DNA of 22,733 nucleotides from JBBFMJ01 sp037441225. Its GTDB lineage: Bacteria; Acidobacteriota; Thermoanaerobaculia; UBA2201. Location: positions 1 to 22,733 of the forward strand of contig JBBISU010000049.1 of NCBI GenBank assembly GCA_037441225.1. The letters run 5' to 3'. Positions 5,730 through 13,216 of this stretch are shown piece by piece (the stretch's first letter is position 1; each line of letters starts with the position of its first letter). Position numbers and translations under genes: made by a program. The notes under the pieces are model-generated. The model saw nothing but the letters and a program-made list of their open reading frames with translations, made no database searches and was not told the DNA's origin.

Positions 5730-7979
5730 ATGAAATTAATCAAAAATTATTTTAATAAAGAATTCATTCCTTCAATTTTATTTGGATTATTTTTTTATTC
5801 AAGCTTATTTTTGATAACTGCCTTTATGGAAGTTGCAGAATTATCGTTGAAAAATGGAATTCCTTTTTTAAAATCCTTTTATATAATATTTTTAAGTTTT
5901 CCTTATATTTTAACAACCACAATACCTATGGCAGTTTTTTTTGGAACTTTATTTGCTATAGCAAAACTTCAAAGCCAGAATGAAATTTTTGCTTTTTACT
6001 CCCTTGGAATTGAAAAAAAAATTTTTTATAAAGAAGTTTTTAGAATATCTTTATTTTTCTTTTTTCTTCATATAATAATTAGTTTTTTTATCCTACCAAA
6101 AGCAAATAGAAATCTTGTTCAATATAGAATTCAACTTTTGCAAAGTGGGGTTTCTAAGTCCATTGAACCTGCTACTTTTATAAAAGCTTTTCCACAAAAA
6201 ATAATTTATATAAAAAACTTAAAAAATGAAAAAAGATTGTGGGAAAATATATTTATAGCTGATTATTCTCAGCCAAATTTAGAGCAATATATTTTTGCAA
6301 AAGAAGGCGAACTATATTTAAACCCTGAAGGGAATCAAATATGGCTTAAAATCCATAATTCAATAAATCTGGCTTTAAAGGACGAAAATTCTTTCCAAAA
6401 AAATACCTCTAAGGAACAAGATATTTTGTTATTTCCCCCAATAAAGCAAATCAAATCCTATAAACTTGGTGCAAGAGAAAAGAACTTAAAAGAGCTTTAT
6501 GAGGAATTTAATGATCAAAACCAGTATATCAGGAACAGGTCAAAGGTTGAATTTAATAAAAGATTTGTTCTGCCTACTTTGACTTTAATATTCCCATTTC
6601 TTGCTTTAACAATTTCCTTAAGAAAAAGAGAAAGGGGCTCTGTCAAAGGTTATGCTTTTTTAGTTTCCCTGTTGGTTATATTAGTTGCTTATATTTTTTT
6701 AATCTACAATGAATCCCTTGCCCTTGAAGGGAAAATGAACCCTTATCTTTCTATGTGGATTATGCCTTTTTTCTTTTTATTTTTAGCAATTCTATTTTTG
6801 TTTTTACCTGAAAAAGAAAAAGCAATAAAATTAATACCACCTATTGAAAAGAAAAAAGAAAAAAGAAAAAAAAGAGAAATTAGGATTTCTTTTAGTTTTT
6901 ATCTTTTGGATTTTTATCTCTTAAAGACCTTTATCCCCTATTTTTTTATTACTATTTTATCTACCTCTTCTCTTTACATAATACTTGATCTTGCTCAAAT
7001 AATTGAAGATATCCATAAAAACAAGGTATCCTTTTACTCTGTTTTTTCATATTATCTCTATTCCTTACCCCAAAATTTATACGACTATATAATACCAATA
7101 AGTATCCTTGCTTCTTTATCAATTGGGCTTGCTATACTGGAGAGAAATAAGGAAATAACTGCTTTAAGGGGTCTTGGAATTTCAATTTTCAGAATTTTTT
7201 CTTCTCTTTTAACTTTTATTTTATTTCTTTCTCTTTCAATTTTTATATTTTCCGAATCTTATTTGCCCCTTTTAAATCAAAAAGTTGATGAATACAAATC
7301 AAAAATCTTTGGAAAAGGAACTATGCCAAAAATAGCAAGATTTTTTGGACAGTATACATTTATTACAAGCCAAAAAGGTTGGATATATAAATATAAAGCT
7401 TTTGATAAAAAGAACAATACTATAATTGGTTTTCAAGGATTTAATTTTGAAAATAAGCCAGACATTTTTATATCAGCAGAAGAATTGTATTTTCAGGAAG
7501 GAAGTTGGATTGCTACAAAAGGAATAGAAAGGAAAATTTTTGATGAAAAAATAGAATTTAATAAACTTGAAAATGAAGAATATGAAATTCCAGATAAACC
7601 TGAAATATTTTTATCAATTGTTGATAGTCCAAGTAATCTAAATATAATTAAATTAAAAAACTATATTTCAAATTTAAAAAAAGCAGGCCATAAGCCCTCA
7701 AATTGGGAAGTAAAATTGTTTCAAAAGATATTTTATCCAATTTTTTTAATGATTTTAGGCTTCATTTCTATAATTTTAAGTTTTTCTTCAAAGGCAATTT
7801 ACCATATTTGGGGTAACCTAACAAAAGTATTATTAGTTGGAGTAATTTATTGGATTTTAATAATATTTTTTGCTAAAATGGGTGAGATGAATATGCTCTC
7901 TCCTTTTTTATCTGCCCTTTCTCCAAATTTTTTTGCTTTAATTTTTGGAATATACTATTATTTGGGAATAAAAAATTAA
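5730..7979 (+). CDS. Fused LptF-LptG lipopolysaccharide export permease
   Basis: LptF and LptG are normally two paralogous inner-membrane proteins that, with the LptB ATPase, extract lipopolysaccharide and pass it to the LptC/LptA bridge. Here a single 749-residue protein holds two YjgP/YjgQ units in tandem. The N-terminal unit (about 1-375) has membrane segments near 12-35, 50-78 and 100-122, a periplasmic beta region (about 125-265) and three further membrane segments. A Lys/Arg-rich linker near 372-385 leads to the second unit, which repeats the plan with hydrophobic segments near its start, a soluble region (about 520-665) and a final hydrophobic cluster. The length equals two family members, so this is a fusion rather than an extension. 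It is first in a plus-strand run with the propeller/transglutaminase gene. No lptB, lptC or lptA is in the window. Confidence 0.85.
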   Translation: MKLIKNYFNKEFIPSILFGLFFYSSLFLITAFMEVAELSLKNGIPFLKSFYIIFLSFPYILTTTIPMAVFFGTLFAIAKLQSQNEIFAFYSLGIEKKIFYKEVFRISLFFFFLHIIISFFILPKANRNLVQYRIQLLQSGVSKSIEPATFIKAFPQKIIYIKNLKNEKRLWENIFIADYSQPNLEQYIFAKEGELYLNPEGNQIWLKIHNSINLALKDENSFQKNTSKEQDILLFPPIKQIKSYKLGAREKNLKELYEEFNDQNQYIRNRSKVEFNKRFVLPTLTLIFPFLALTISLRKRERGSVKGYAFLVSLLVILVAYIFLIYNESLALEGKMNPYLSMWIMPFFFLFLAILFLFLPEKEKAIKLIPPIEKKKEKRKKREIRISFSFYLLDFYLLKTFIPYFFITILSTSSLYIILDLAQIIEDIHKNKVSFYSVFSYYLYSLPQNLYDYIIPISILASLSIGLAILERNKEITALRGLGISIFRIFSSLLTFILFLSLSIFIFSESYLPLLNQKVDEYKSKIFGKGTMPKIARFFGQYTFITSQKGWIYKYKAFDKKNNTIIGFQGFNFENKPDIFISAEELYFQEGSWIATKGIERKIFDEKIEFNKLENEEYEIPDKPEIFLSIVDSPSNLNIIKLKNYISNLKKAGHKPSNWEVKLFQKIFYPIFLMILGFISIILSFSSKAIYHIWGNLTKVLLVGVIYWILIIFFAKMGEMNMLSPFLSALSPNFFALIFGIYYYLGIKN

Positions 7980-7988
7980 GGGGGGTAT

Positions 7989-9569
7989 ATGAAAAAACTA
8001 CTTTTTTTAATTTACTTTATTCTTTTTAGTACCTTAACCTTTTGTGAAATTGGAAAAGTCATAAAGAAAGTAAAGTTAGAAATTGCTGAGCCCTATGGAA
8101 TTGCAAAGGATGGAAATTTTTTACTTATTTCAGATAGAGCAACAGGAAATATCTTCTACTTTTCTTTAATTAGAGAAGAAATAACTGACAAAAGAAAAAT
8201 TCCCTTTAAAAATCCCTTAGGGATTGCAAAAGATGAAAATAATTTATGGATTGTTGAAGGAATAAAAAAGAAAATTTACTATTTTGATTTGAAGGAAGAA
8301 AAAATAGTAAAAGTTTTAGAGGATTTAGAAATAGAGCCCTTTGGAATTTCTTTTGATGGAGAAGCATTGTGGGCAACACATAATGGGAAATTTTCAAAGA
8401 TTGATATAACAGATGGAACAATAATTGAAACTTTTTCTGGTTTAAGTTCGGAGCCAGCAGGCATTTATTTTGATGGAAATTATTTATGGATAACAGACAG
8501 GATCAATGACAAGATTTATTGCTCAACAAAAGAAGGAGATATTTTTGCCCTCCTCCCCTCCCCTGCCCCTTATCCTACAGGAATTTTAAGGGATAAAGAT
8601 ACACTTTATGTACTTGATTTTCAGGAAAAGGCATTATATTTCCTCGACATATCTTTTAATGAAAAGCCATATTATTTAGGTAGTCCCCACAAAAGAAAAA
8701 TAAAATTTACCCATTCCTTATGCAATAAAGGTCCTTCTTCTGATGTTTCTGGAAGCATATTTATAGCAATTCCAGAGGAAGACATCCATCAAAAATTTTT
8801 ATCTCCTTTAAAATTTAATAAAGAAAAATATGAAGTTAAAGAAGATAAATGGGGACAAAAATTTGCCATTCTGGAAGGTAAAATAGAAAATGATAAATGT
8901 TTAGATTTTCAATATTCCACAGAAATTGAAACCTCTGATTTAAATTATTTTATCTTTCCAGAATGGGTAAAGGGCTTTGAAGAAATTCCTGCAGAAATAA
9001 AAAACAAATATACAATTGATGGGAAAAAATTAGATATAAATGATAATTATTTAAAAGAACTTGTAAAAAAAATCATAGGAGATGATAAAAATCCTTTCTG
9101 GATTGCCTTCAAAATCCATAAATATTTGCACACAAATTTAAAATATGAAAGGTCAGGTGGCTGGAATAAGGCATCAACTGTCTTAAAGAGAGGAAATGGT
9201 TCTTGTTCTGAATTCACTTTTTCTTTCATTGCACTGGCAAGGGCAGCAGGTCTTCCTGCAAGATATGAGGCAGGTTTAGTTGTAAGAGGAGATGATGGTT
9301 CAATTGATGAAGTGTATCACAGGTGGGCTCAAGTTTACCTTCCGCCCTTTGGATGGATACCTGTTGATCCAAGCAGGGGTATGCCAGCAACCTCTTTGGA
9401 TGTGGCAAAATCCTTTGGTTCCCTTTCAGAAAGATTTTTCATAACAACTCATTCTGGTGGGGATTCAGAGTATTTAAACTGGACATATAATTCCAATCAT
9501 AAATATGAATACAAAGGAGAAGCAGAAATAATTTCAATAACTGAAGCCAAATGGGATGCAATGAAATAA
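7989..9569 (+). CDS. Exported beta-propeller plus transglutaminase-like protein
   Basis: The 526-residue protein begins with a signal peptide (MKKLLFLIYFILFSTLTFC), so it acts outside the cytoplasm. Residues about 25-235 form repeats of the NHL/SMP type (EPYGIAKDG, NPLGIAKDE, EPFGISFDG, EPAGIYFDG, YPTGILRDK), each about 40 residues, consistent with a five- or six-bladed propeller. After a linker, residues about 370-480 are a transglutaminase-like domain with the complete Cys406 (GSCSEF), His444 (YHRWAQVYLP) and Asp460 (PVDPS) triad. Such domains in bacteria are usually thiol proteases or acyl transferases on peptides; the substrate here is unknown. GGGGG at 7981-7985 is a ribosome-binding site. 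The last 19 bases overlap the methyltransferase gene, so the two are translationally coupled. The fusion order is easy to see; its role is not. Confidence 0.8.
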   Translation: MKKLLFLIYFILFSTLTFCEIGKVIKKVKLEIAEPYGIAKDGNFLLISDRATGNIFYFSLIREEITDKRKIPFKNPLGIAKDENNLWIVEGIKKKIYYFDLKEEKIVKVLEDLEIEPFGISFDGEALWATHNGKFSKIDITDGTIIETFSGLSSEPAGIYFDGNYLWITDRINDKIYCSTKEGDIFALLPSPAPYPTGILRDKDTLYVLDFQEKALYFLDISFNEKPYYLGSPHKRKIKFTHSLCNKGPSSDVSGSIFIAIPEEDIHQKFLSPLKFNKEKYEVKEDKWGQKFAILEGKIENDKCLDFQYSTEIETSDLNYFIFPEWVKGFEEIPAEIKNKYTIDGKKLDINDNYLKELVKKIIGDDKNPFWIAFKIHKYLHTNLKYERSGGWNKASTVLKRGNGSCSEFTFSFIALARAAGLPARYEAGLVVRGDDGSIDEVYHRWAQVYLPPFGWIPVDPSRGMPATSLDVAKSFGSLSERFFITTHSGGDSEYLNWTYNSNHKYEYKGEAEIISITEAKWDAMK

Positions 9570-10243
9570 AAGAAAAATTAAAAATTGTAATAATTGAACC
9601 AAGGTTTTCAATAAATTTAGGTCTAATTTTAAGAGCTTCAGCAAATTTTGGTTTTAAAAATATAATTTTAATAAATCCAAGGTGCAAAATAAATTCAGAA
9701 AAATTAAAGCAATTTTCAATGAAAGGTGTTGAACTTATAAAAGAAATAAAAATATATAATTCCCTTGAAAAATTAAAAGAAAAAAACTTATTCCTCATTG
9801 GAACTACAAGGGTTTCTGGAAGATATAGGTCCAAGAGGTATTCGCCAGAAGAAGTAAAAGAGTTAATTAAGAGTCAACCCTCCCCTGCCCTTGTCTTTGG
9901 GAATGAAGAAAGGGGTTTAAATAGGAAAGAAATAAGGTTAATGGATGCCCTTTCTACGATAAGGACAGAAGAAGGAGAAAAGGGCTCAATAAATTTATCA
10001 ACAGCTGTCTCAATTTATCTATATGAAATTTCAAAGGATAAAAAAGAATCTTTTGAAGAGGCAAAAAAAGAAAAGATACATCATTTGTATCAATTTATTA
10101 TAGAAAAGCTAAAGGCAAAAAAAATTTTAAAGGAAAACCATTATAAACATCCAGAAGCAATTATATTAAATTTAATTAAAAGAGCGAAAATAAAGGAAGA
10201 AGAAATTGGCTTTCTTTACTACATAGCAAAAAAAATTTTATAG
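9551..10243 (+). CDS. TrmJ-like tRNA/rRNA 2'-O-methyltransferase (SpoU/TrmH superfamily)
   Basis: A 230-residue SPOUT methyltransferase that uses S-adenosylmethionine to methylate a ribose 2'-OH in RNA. The three SpoU motifs are clear: motif 1 NLGLILRASANFGF at 22-35 (usual N-x-G-x3-R-x3-N-G/F), motif 2 LVFGNEERGL at 114-123 and motif 3 SINLSTAV at 146-153. The overall length and motif spacing, with a C-terminal helical tail, best match TrmJ (position 32 of tRNA), but a related TrmH-type assignment cannot be excluded. It overlaps the preceding gene by 19 bases with no ribosome-binding site of its own. It is convergent with the GGDEF-EAL gene across a 350-base spacer. Confidence 0.85.
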   Translation: MGCNEIKEKLKIVIIEPRFSINLGLILRASANFGFKNIILINPRCKINSEKLKQFSMKGVELIKEIKIYNSLEKLKEKNLFLIGTTRVSGRYRSKRYSPEEVKELIKSQPSPALVFGNEERGLNRKEIRLMDALSTIRTEEGEKGSINLSTAVSIYLYEISKDKKESFEEAKKEKIHHLYQFIIEKLKAKKILKENHYKHPEAIILNLIKRAKIKEEEIGFLYYIAKKIL

Positions 10244-10342
10244 CCATACTGTTTGTAATATAAGAACTGCGGTTGCATTTTTTAATTTTTTGTTTTGGTA
10301 GGGGTGGGGCTTGTCGTCGCCCTCACGTACGCTCTGCCTCTT

Positions 10343-10371
10343 ATCATTGTGAGCCGAAGGCGCGATAATCT
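10343..10371 (+). repeat. CATTGYGAG-type intergenic repeat, degenerate
   Basis: ATCATTGTGAGCCGAAGG followed by CGCGATAATC resembles the widespread bacterial intergenic repeat TCATTGCGAG...GAAGCAATC. It has a small GCC/GGC stem with outer ATT/AAT pairing. The identification is from memory of that motif and is tentative. Confidence 0.35.
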
Positions 10372-10378
10372 TGTTTTT

Positions 10379-10427
10379 AACGGGTAACGGAACCCGGACA
10401 CGGTTAACGCACTGATACTCTACTGTT
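10379..10427 (-). repeat. Intergenic repeat, copy D
   Basis: On the minus strand it reads AACAGTAGAG, then CAGTGCGTTAAC, CGTGTCCGG and TCCGTTACCCGTT, colinear with copy C (5215-5265, plus strand). Differences are scattered substitutions and short length changes, as expected from old copies of one element. Confidence 0.6.
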
Positions 10428-10593
10428 TTGTTGCTCTATTGCTTTGCTTTTCAGGCACGACCCCTACTCACCAGCTCTGTTATTCATTCCGCATTTCGCA
10501 TATCGGAATTCGGGTTTTAACCCTATCACCTATATGCTAAATTCGAACTGCTAACTCCTGCTCCCCTGCTCTGTTTTTCAATTGCTAATCGGT

Positions 10594-12615
10594 TTAAATC
10601 TTTTTAAAAAACATATCTATTTTATCTGACTCAATTGCTTCAGAAAATAAGAATCCTTGACCATATTGGCAATTTAAATTTTTAAGGTATTCAAGCTGGC
10701 TCTTTGTTTCAATCCCTTCTGCTAAAACACCAATTTTTAAATTATGTGCCAGAAGAATTATTGTTTTTACAATTTCGCTATTTTCTTCAGCTTTTTCCAG
10801 CCCTTCTATAAAAGATTTATCAATTTTAAGTGAGTCAACTTTAAATTTTTGAAGGTACCTTAAAGAAGAATATCCAGTTCCAAAATCATCTAAATGTATT
10901 TTTATTCCCCTGTCCCTTAAATCTTTTAACATTATATTTGCATTTCTAACATTTGAAATCAATGTATTTTCAGTTATTTCAAATCTTATATTTTGGGTAT
11001 TTAAATTAAATTCTTTCAAGAGGTATTCAATATATTTAACTAAATCTTCTTCTTCAAAATTTGCTGAAGATAAATTTATGCTCACATAAAAAGAAAATTT
11101 AACATTTTTTGCCCACTTACTTATTTGATAAAATACTTTTTGCATCACCCATCTATCAATTGATATAATAAGCCCTGTCTCTTCTGCAAAAGGTATAAAG
11201 TCCTGGGCAACTAAAAAACCTTTTTCTGGATGGTTCCATCTTACAAGGGCTTCCAATCCTTCCATTTTGTTTGTTTGTAAATTTATGATTGGTTGATAAT
11301 AAACATCTAACTCATTTTTTTCAATTGCTTTCCTTAAATCTGTTTCAAAGCTTAAAATTGAGAGAGCTTTCTTATGCATTTCCTTATCAAAAATTTCGCA
11401 CTTTGCCCTCCCAAGTGCCTTTGCCCTATTTAAGGCAGTATCAGAATCCCTTAAAATTTCTTCAGGATTAGTATAATCTTCTGGATATAAATTAATACCA
11501 ATTGAGACAGTTATAAAAACATCTTTTTCGTCTATTTGAAAGGGTTTTGAAAGGTTATTTTGGACTTTTTCAGCAACCTTTAAAACATAAGGATATTTTT
11601 CTTTTAAATTTTCTAATATAATTCCAAACTCATCTCCTGCAAACCTTGAAATTGTATCAGAAGGATTTAAAAGCCCTTTTAATCTTTCTGCAATTGATTT
11701 TATCAATTTATCGCCTGCCTTATGCCCTAAACTATCATTTAAATATTTAAATCTATCTACATTTAAAATTAGGATTGCAAATCCATATTCCAAATTTATT
11801 TTTGAAACATTTAAAAGATAGGAGATTCTTTGCAAAAAGAAGGTCTTGTTAAATAAACCAGTTAATGAATCAAAATAAGCATTATAAAATATTTCTTTTT
11901 CTGCTTCCTTTCTTTCTGTTATATCCATTGCATAAATCCTTACAAGTTTTCTTTCAGGTATAATAGAAATTGTCTGCTGATAATATTTTTCTCCAATCTC
12001 TATTTCTCTTACAACTGGAATATTTCCTTTATGTGTTGCCTCTGAAACCATCTCAATAATTCCATATAAAAATGGATGGGAAAACCCTTTTTCTTCCAAG
12101 GAAGGGAAGAATTCTTTTGCAATTGGATTTAGGTAAGTTATCTTTCCATCATAGTTTATTTCAACAATTGGCACAGGGCTTTTTTCTGGAAAAGAGGCAA
12201 GCCATTTTAGTTCTTCTTTTGCTTTATTTGATTTAATTGAATATTCTAAGGACTTCAAAACACTTTCGAAAGATAAAATTGATTTTGGAAGGTAATCTTC
12301 TGCCCCTAATCTTAAAATTTCTGCAACAAGGTTTTCATCTCCCTGTCCAGTAATAATCACTATAGGTGTTTTAACATCCATTTTTCTTATTTCTTTTAAA
12401 ACTTCTAGACCGTCCCATTTTGGAAGTCGATAATCTAAAAAAATACAATCAAATTTTTTATCTTTTATCATTTTTAGAGCTTCAAAACCATCTATTGCTT
12501 CGAAGGTCTCAATTTTATCATTTATCTTTGATAATATTCTTTTAAAAACAATTCTATCAACTTCATCATCATCTACAATTAATATTTTTAATCCTTCCTT
12601 TATAATGTTTTGCAT
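10594..12615 (-). CDS. Receiver-PAS-GGDEF-EAL protein (probable c-di-GMP phosphodiesterase)
   Basis: A 673-residue signalling protein. Domains in order are receiver (about 8-128) with phospho-acceptor Asp61 in FLDYRLP; PAS (about 138-240); GGDEF (about 245-410) with a variant AGDEF at 326-330 and no RxxD inhibitory site (NPSD in its place); and EAL (about 425-673). The EAL domain keeps every key motif: EALVRW at 455-460, NLSS, EITENT, DDFGTGYSS at 576-584, KIDKSFI at 597-603, AEGIE and QGFLFS. It is therefore probably an active phosphodiesterase that hydrolyses cyclic di-GMP under phosphorylation control; the GGDEF half may be regulatory or weakly active. The start is ATG at 12615, one base after the preceding gene ends; a longer frame opens only with TTG at 12681 and overlaps that gene. 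Confidence 0.9.
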   Translation of the reverse strand: MQNIIKEGLKILIVDDDEVDRIVFKRILSKINDKIETFEAIDGFEALKMIKDKKFDCIFLDYRLPKWDGLEVLKEIRKMDVKTPIVIITGQGDENLVAEILRLGAEDYLPKSILSFESVLKSLEYSIKSNKAKEELKWLASFPEKSPVPIVEINYDGKITYLNPIAKEFFPSLEEKGFSHPFLYGIIEMVSEATHKGNIPVVREIEIGEKYYQQTISIIPERKLVRIYAMDITERKEAEKEIFYNAYFDSLTGLFNKTFFLQRISYLLNVSKINLEYGFAILILNVDRFKYLNDSLGHKAGDKLIKSIAERLKGLLNPSDTISRFAGDEFGIILENLKEKYPYVLKVAEKVQNNLSKPFQIDEKDVFITVSIGINLYPEDYTNPEEILRDSDTALNRAKALGRAKCEIFDKEMHKKALSILSFETDLRKAIEKNELDVYYQPIINLQTNKMEGLEALVRWNHPEKGFLVAQDFIPFAEETGLIISIDRWVMQKVFYQISKWAKNVKFSFYVSINLSSANFEEEDLVKYIEYLLKEFNLNTQNIRFEITENTLISNVRNANIMLKDLRDRGIKIHLDDFGTGYSSLRYLQKFKVDSLKIDKSFIEGLEKAEENSEIVKTIILLAHNLKIGVLAEGIETKSQLEYLKNLNCQYGQGFLFSEAIESDKIDMFFKKI

Positions 12616-12616
12616 T

Positions 12617-13036
12617 TTAAGGCACTTTTGAAAGAGTCCAATAAAGGTTGATTGTTGCCATTGTTTGAATAAATTTATCAAAGGTTATTGGTTTTACAAT
12701 ATAGCCAGCAACATTGAAATTATAAGCAGAGACCACATCCCTATCATCATCAGAAGTTGTGAGAACAATTATAATTAATTTTTTAAGCTCAAGGTCAGCT
12801 CTTATATTCTTCAAAAACTCTATGCCATCCATCTTTGGCATCCTTAAATCTAATAATACAACATTTGGATAATTTTCAATTTTTGGCTTTCTTTTTAAAA
12901 TCTCCAATGCCTCTAACCCGTCTCTTGCAATATGAAGGGGATTTGATATTTTATTCTTTTCAAAAGCCCTTTTTACATTCATTATATCAACTTCGTCATC
13001 TTCAACAAGCAAAAAAGAGATCTTTTTGTTTTTCAC
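12617..13036 (-). CDS. Single-domain response regulator (CheY/Rcp1-like)
   Basis: A 139-residue stand-alone receiver. Acidic residues in VEDDEVD at 11-17, phospho-acceptor Asp63 in LLDLRMPKMDG, Thr93/Thr94 in VLTTSDD and Lys115 in VKPI make up the complete phosphorylation site. The loop KPKIENYPNVVLLD is typical of Rcp1-like regulators that pair with phytochrome or PAS histidine kinases. No kinase is in the window. GTG is the start, supported by AAGGAGGG just upstream. It is transcribed with the receiver-PAS-GGDEF-EAL gene one base downstream and likely takes part in the same phosphorelay. Confidence 0.88.
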   Translation of the reverse strand: MKNKKISFLLVEDDEVDIMNVKRAFEKNKISNPLHIARDGLEALEILKRKPKIENYPNVVLLDLRMPKMDGIEFLKNIRADLELKKLIIIVLTTSDDDRDVVSAYNFNVAGYIVKPITFDKFIQTMATINLYWTLSKVP

Positions 13037-13054
13037 CTTTCCCTCCTTAAAAAT

Positions 13055-13083
13055 ATTTTAACATAAAAAAAAATGATTTACAA
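13055..13083 (-). promoter_or_regulatory. Predicted promoter of the response-regulator operon
   Basis: Read on the minus strand: TTGTAA (13078-13083), a 17-base spacer and TAAAAT (13055-13060). The -35 box lies within the inverted repeat ATGATTT-AC-AAATCAT (13073-13088), a possible operator. Confidence 0.45.
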
Positions 13084-13180
13084 ATCATAGAAATAAAGAT
13101 GAAAAGGTAAATTTTAAAGGAAATGAAGAATTATTAATCCCATTAACCCATAACAATTACCTCATAACCCAAAAATATGT

Positions 13181-13209
13181 TTGATTTTATTTAATTCAAG
13201 GAGTATAAT
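13181..13209 (+). promoter_or_regulatory. Promoter of nfeD, predicted leaderless
   Basis: TTGATT (13181-13186), a 17-base spacer and a perfect TATAAT (13204-13209). Transcription would begin at about 13216-13217, at the ATG itself. An AAGGAG at 13198-13203 would then be upstream of the transcript start and is too far (13 bases) from the ATG to be a normal ribosome-binding site. Confidence 0.55.
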
Positions 13210-13216
13210 TTAAGAG

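Larger units (their letters stand above)
10244..10593. other. Convergent spacer of repeat words, unusually GC-rich
   Basis: There is no gene. Much of it has higher GC than the flanks. It contains a CATTGTGAGCCGAAGG element (10343-10371), copy D of the dispersed repeat (10379-10427), ACGACCCC words at 10455-10464 matching the left end of the window inversely, and GGGTTTTAACCC at 10512-10523. No clear terminator with a long stem and T-run was found for either convergent gene. Confidence 0.5.

Noticed and set aside
10250..10290. Terminator after the TrmJ-like gene
   Set aside because: There is a T-rich stretch, but only a three-base-pair stem (AAC/GTT or TGC/GCA) precedes it.
12616..12681. N-terminal extension of the GGDEF-EAL protein
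   Set aside because: It begins with TTG, overlaps the preceding response-regulator gene and lies before the conserved start of the receiver domain.
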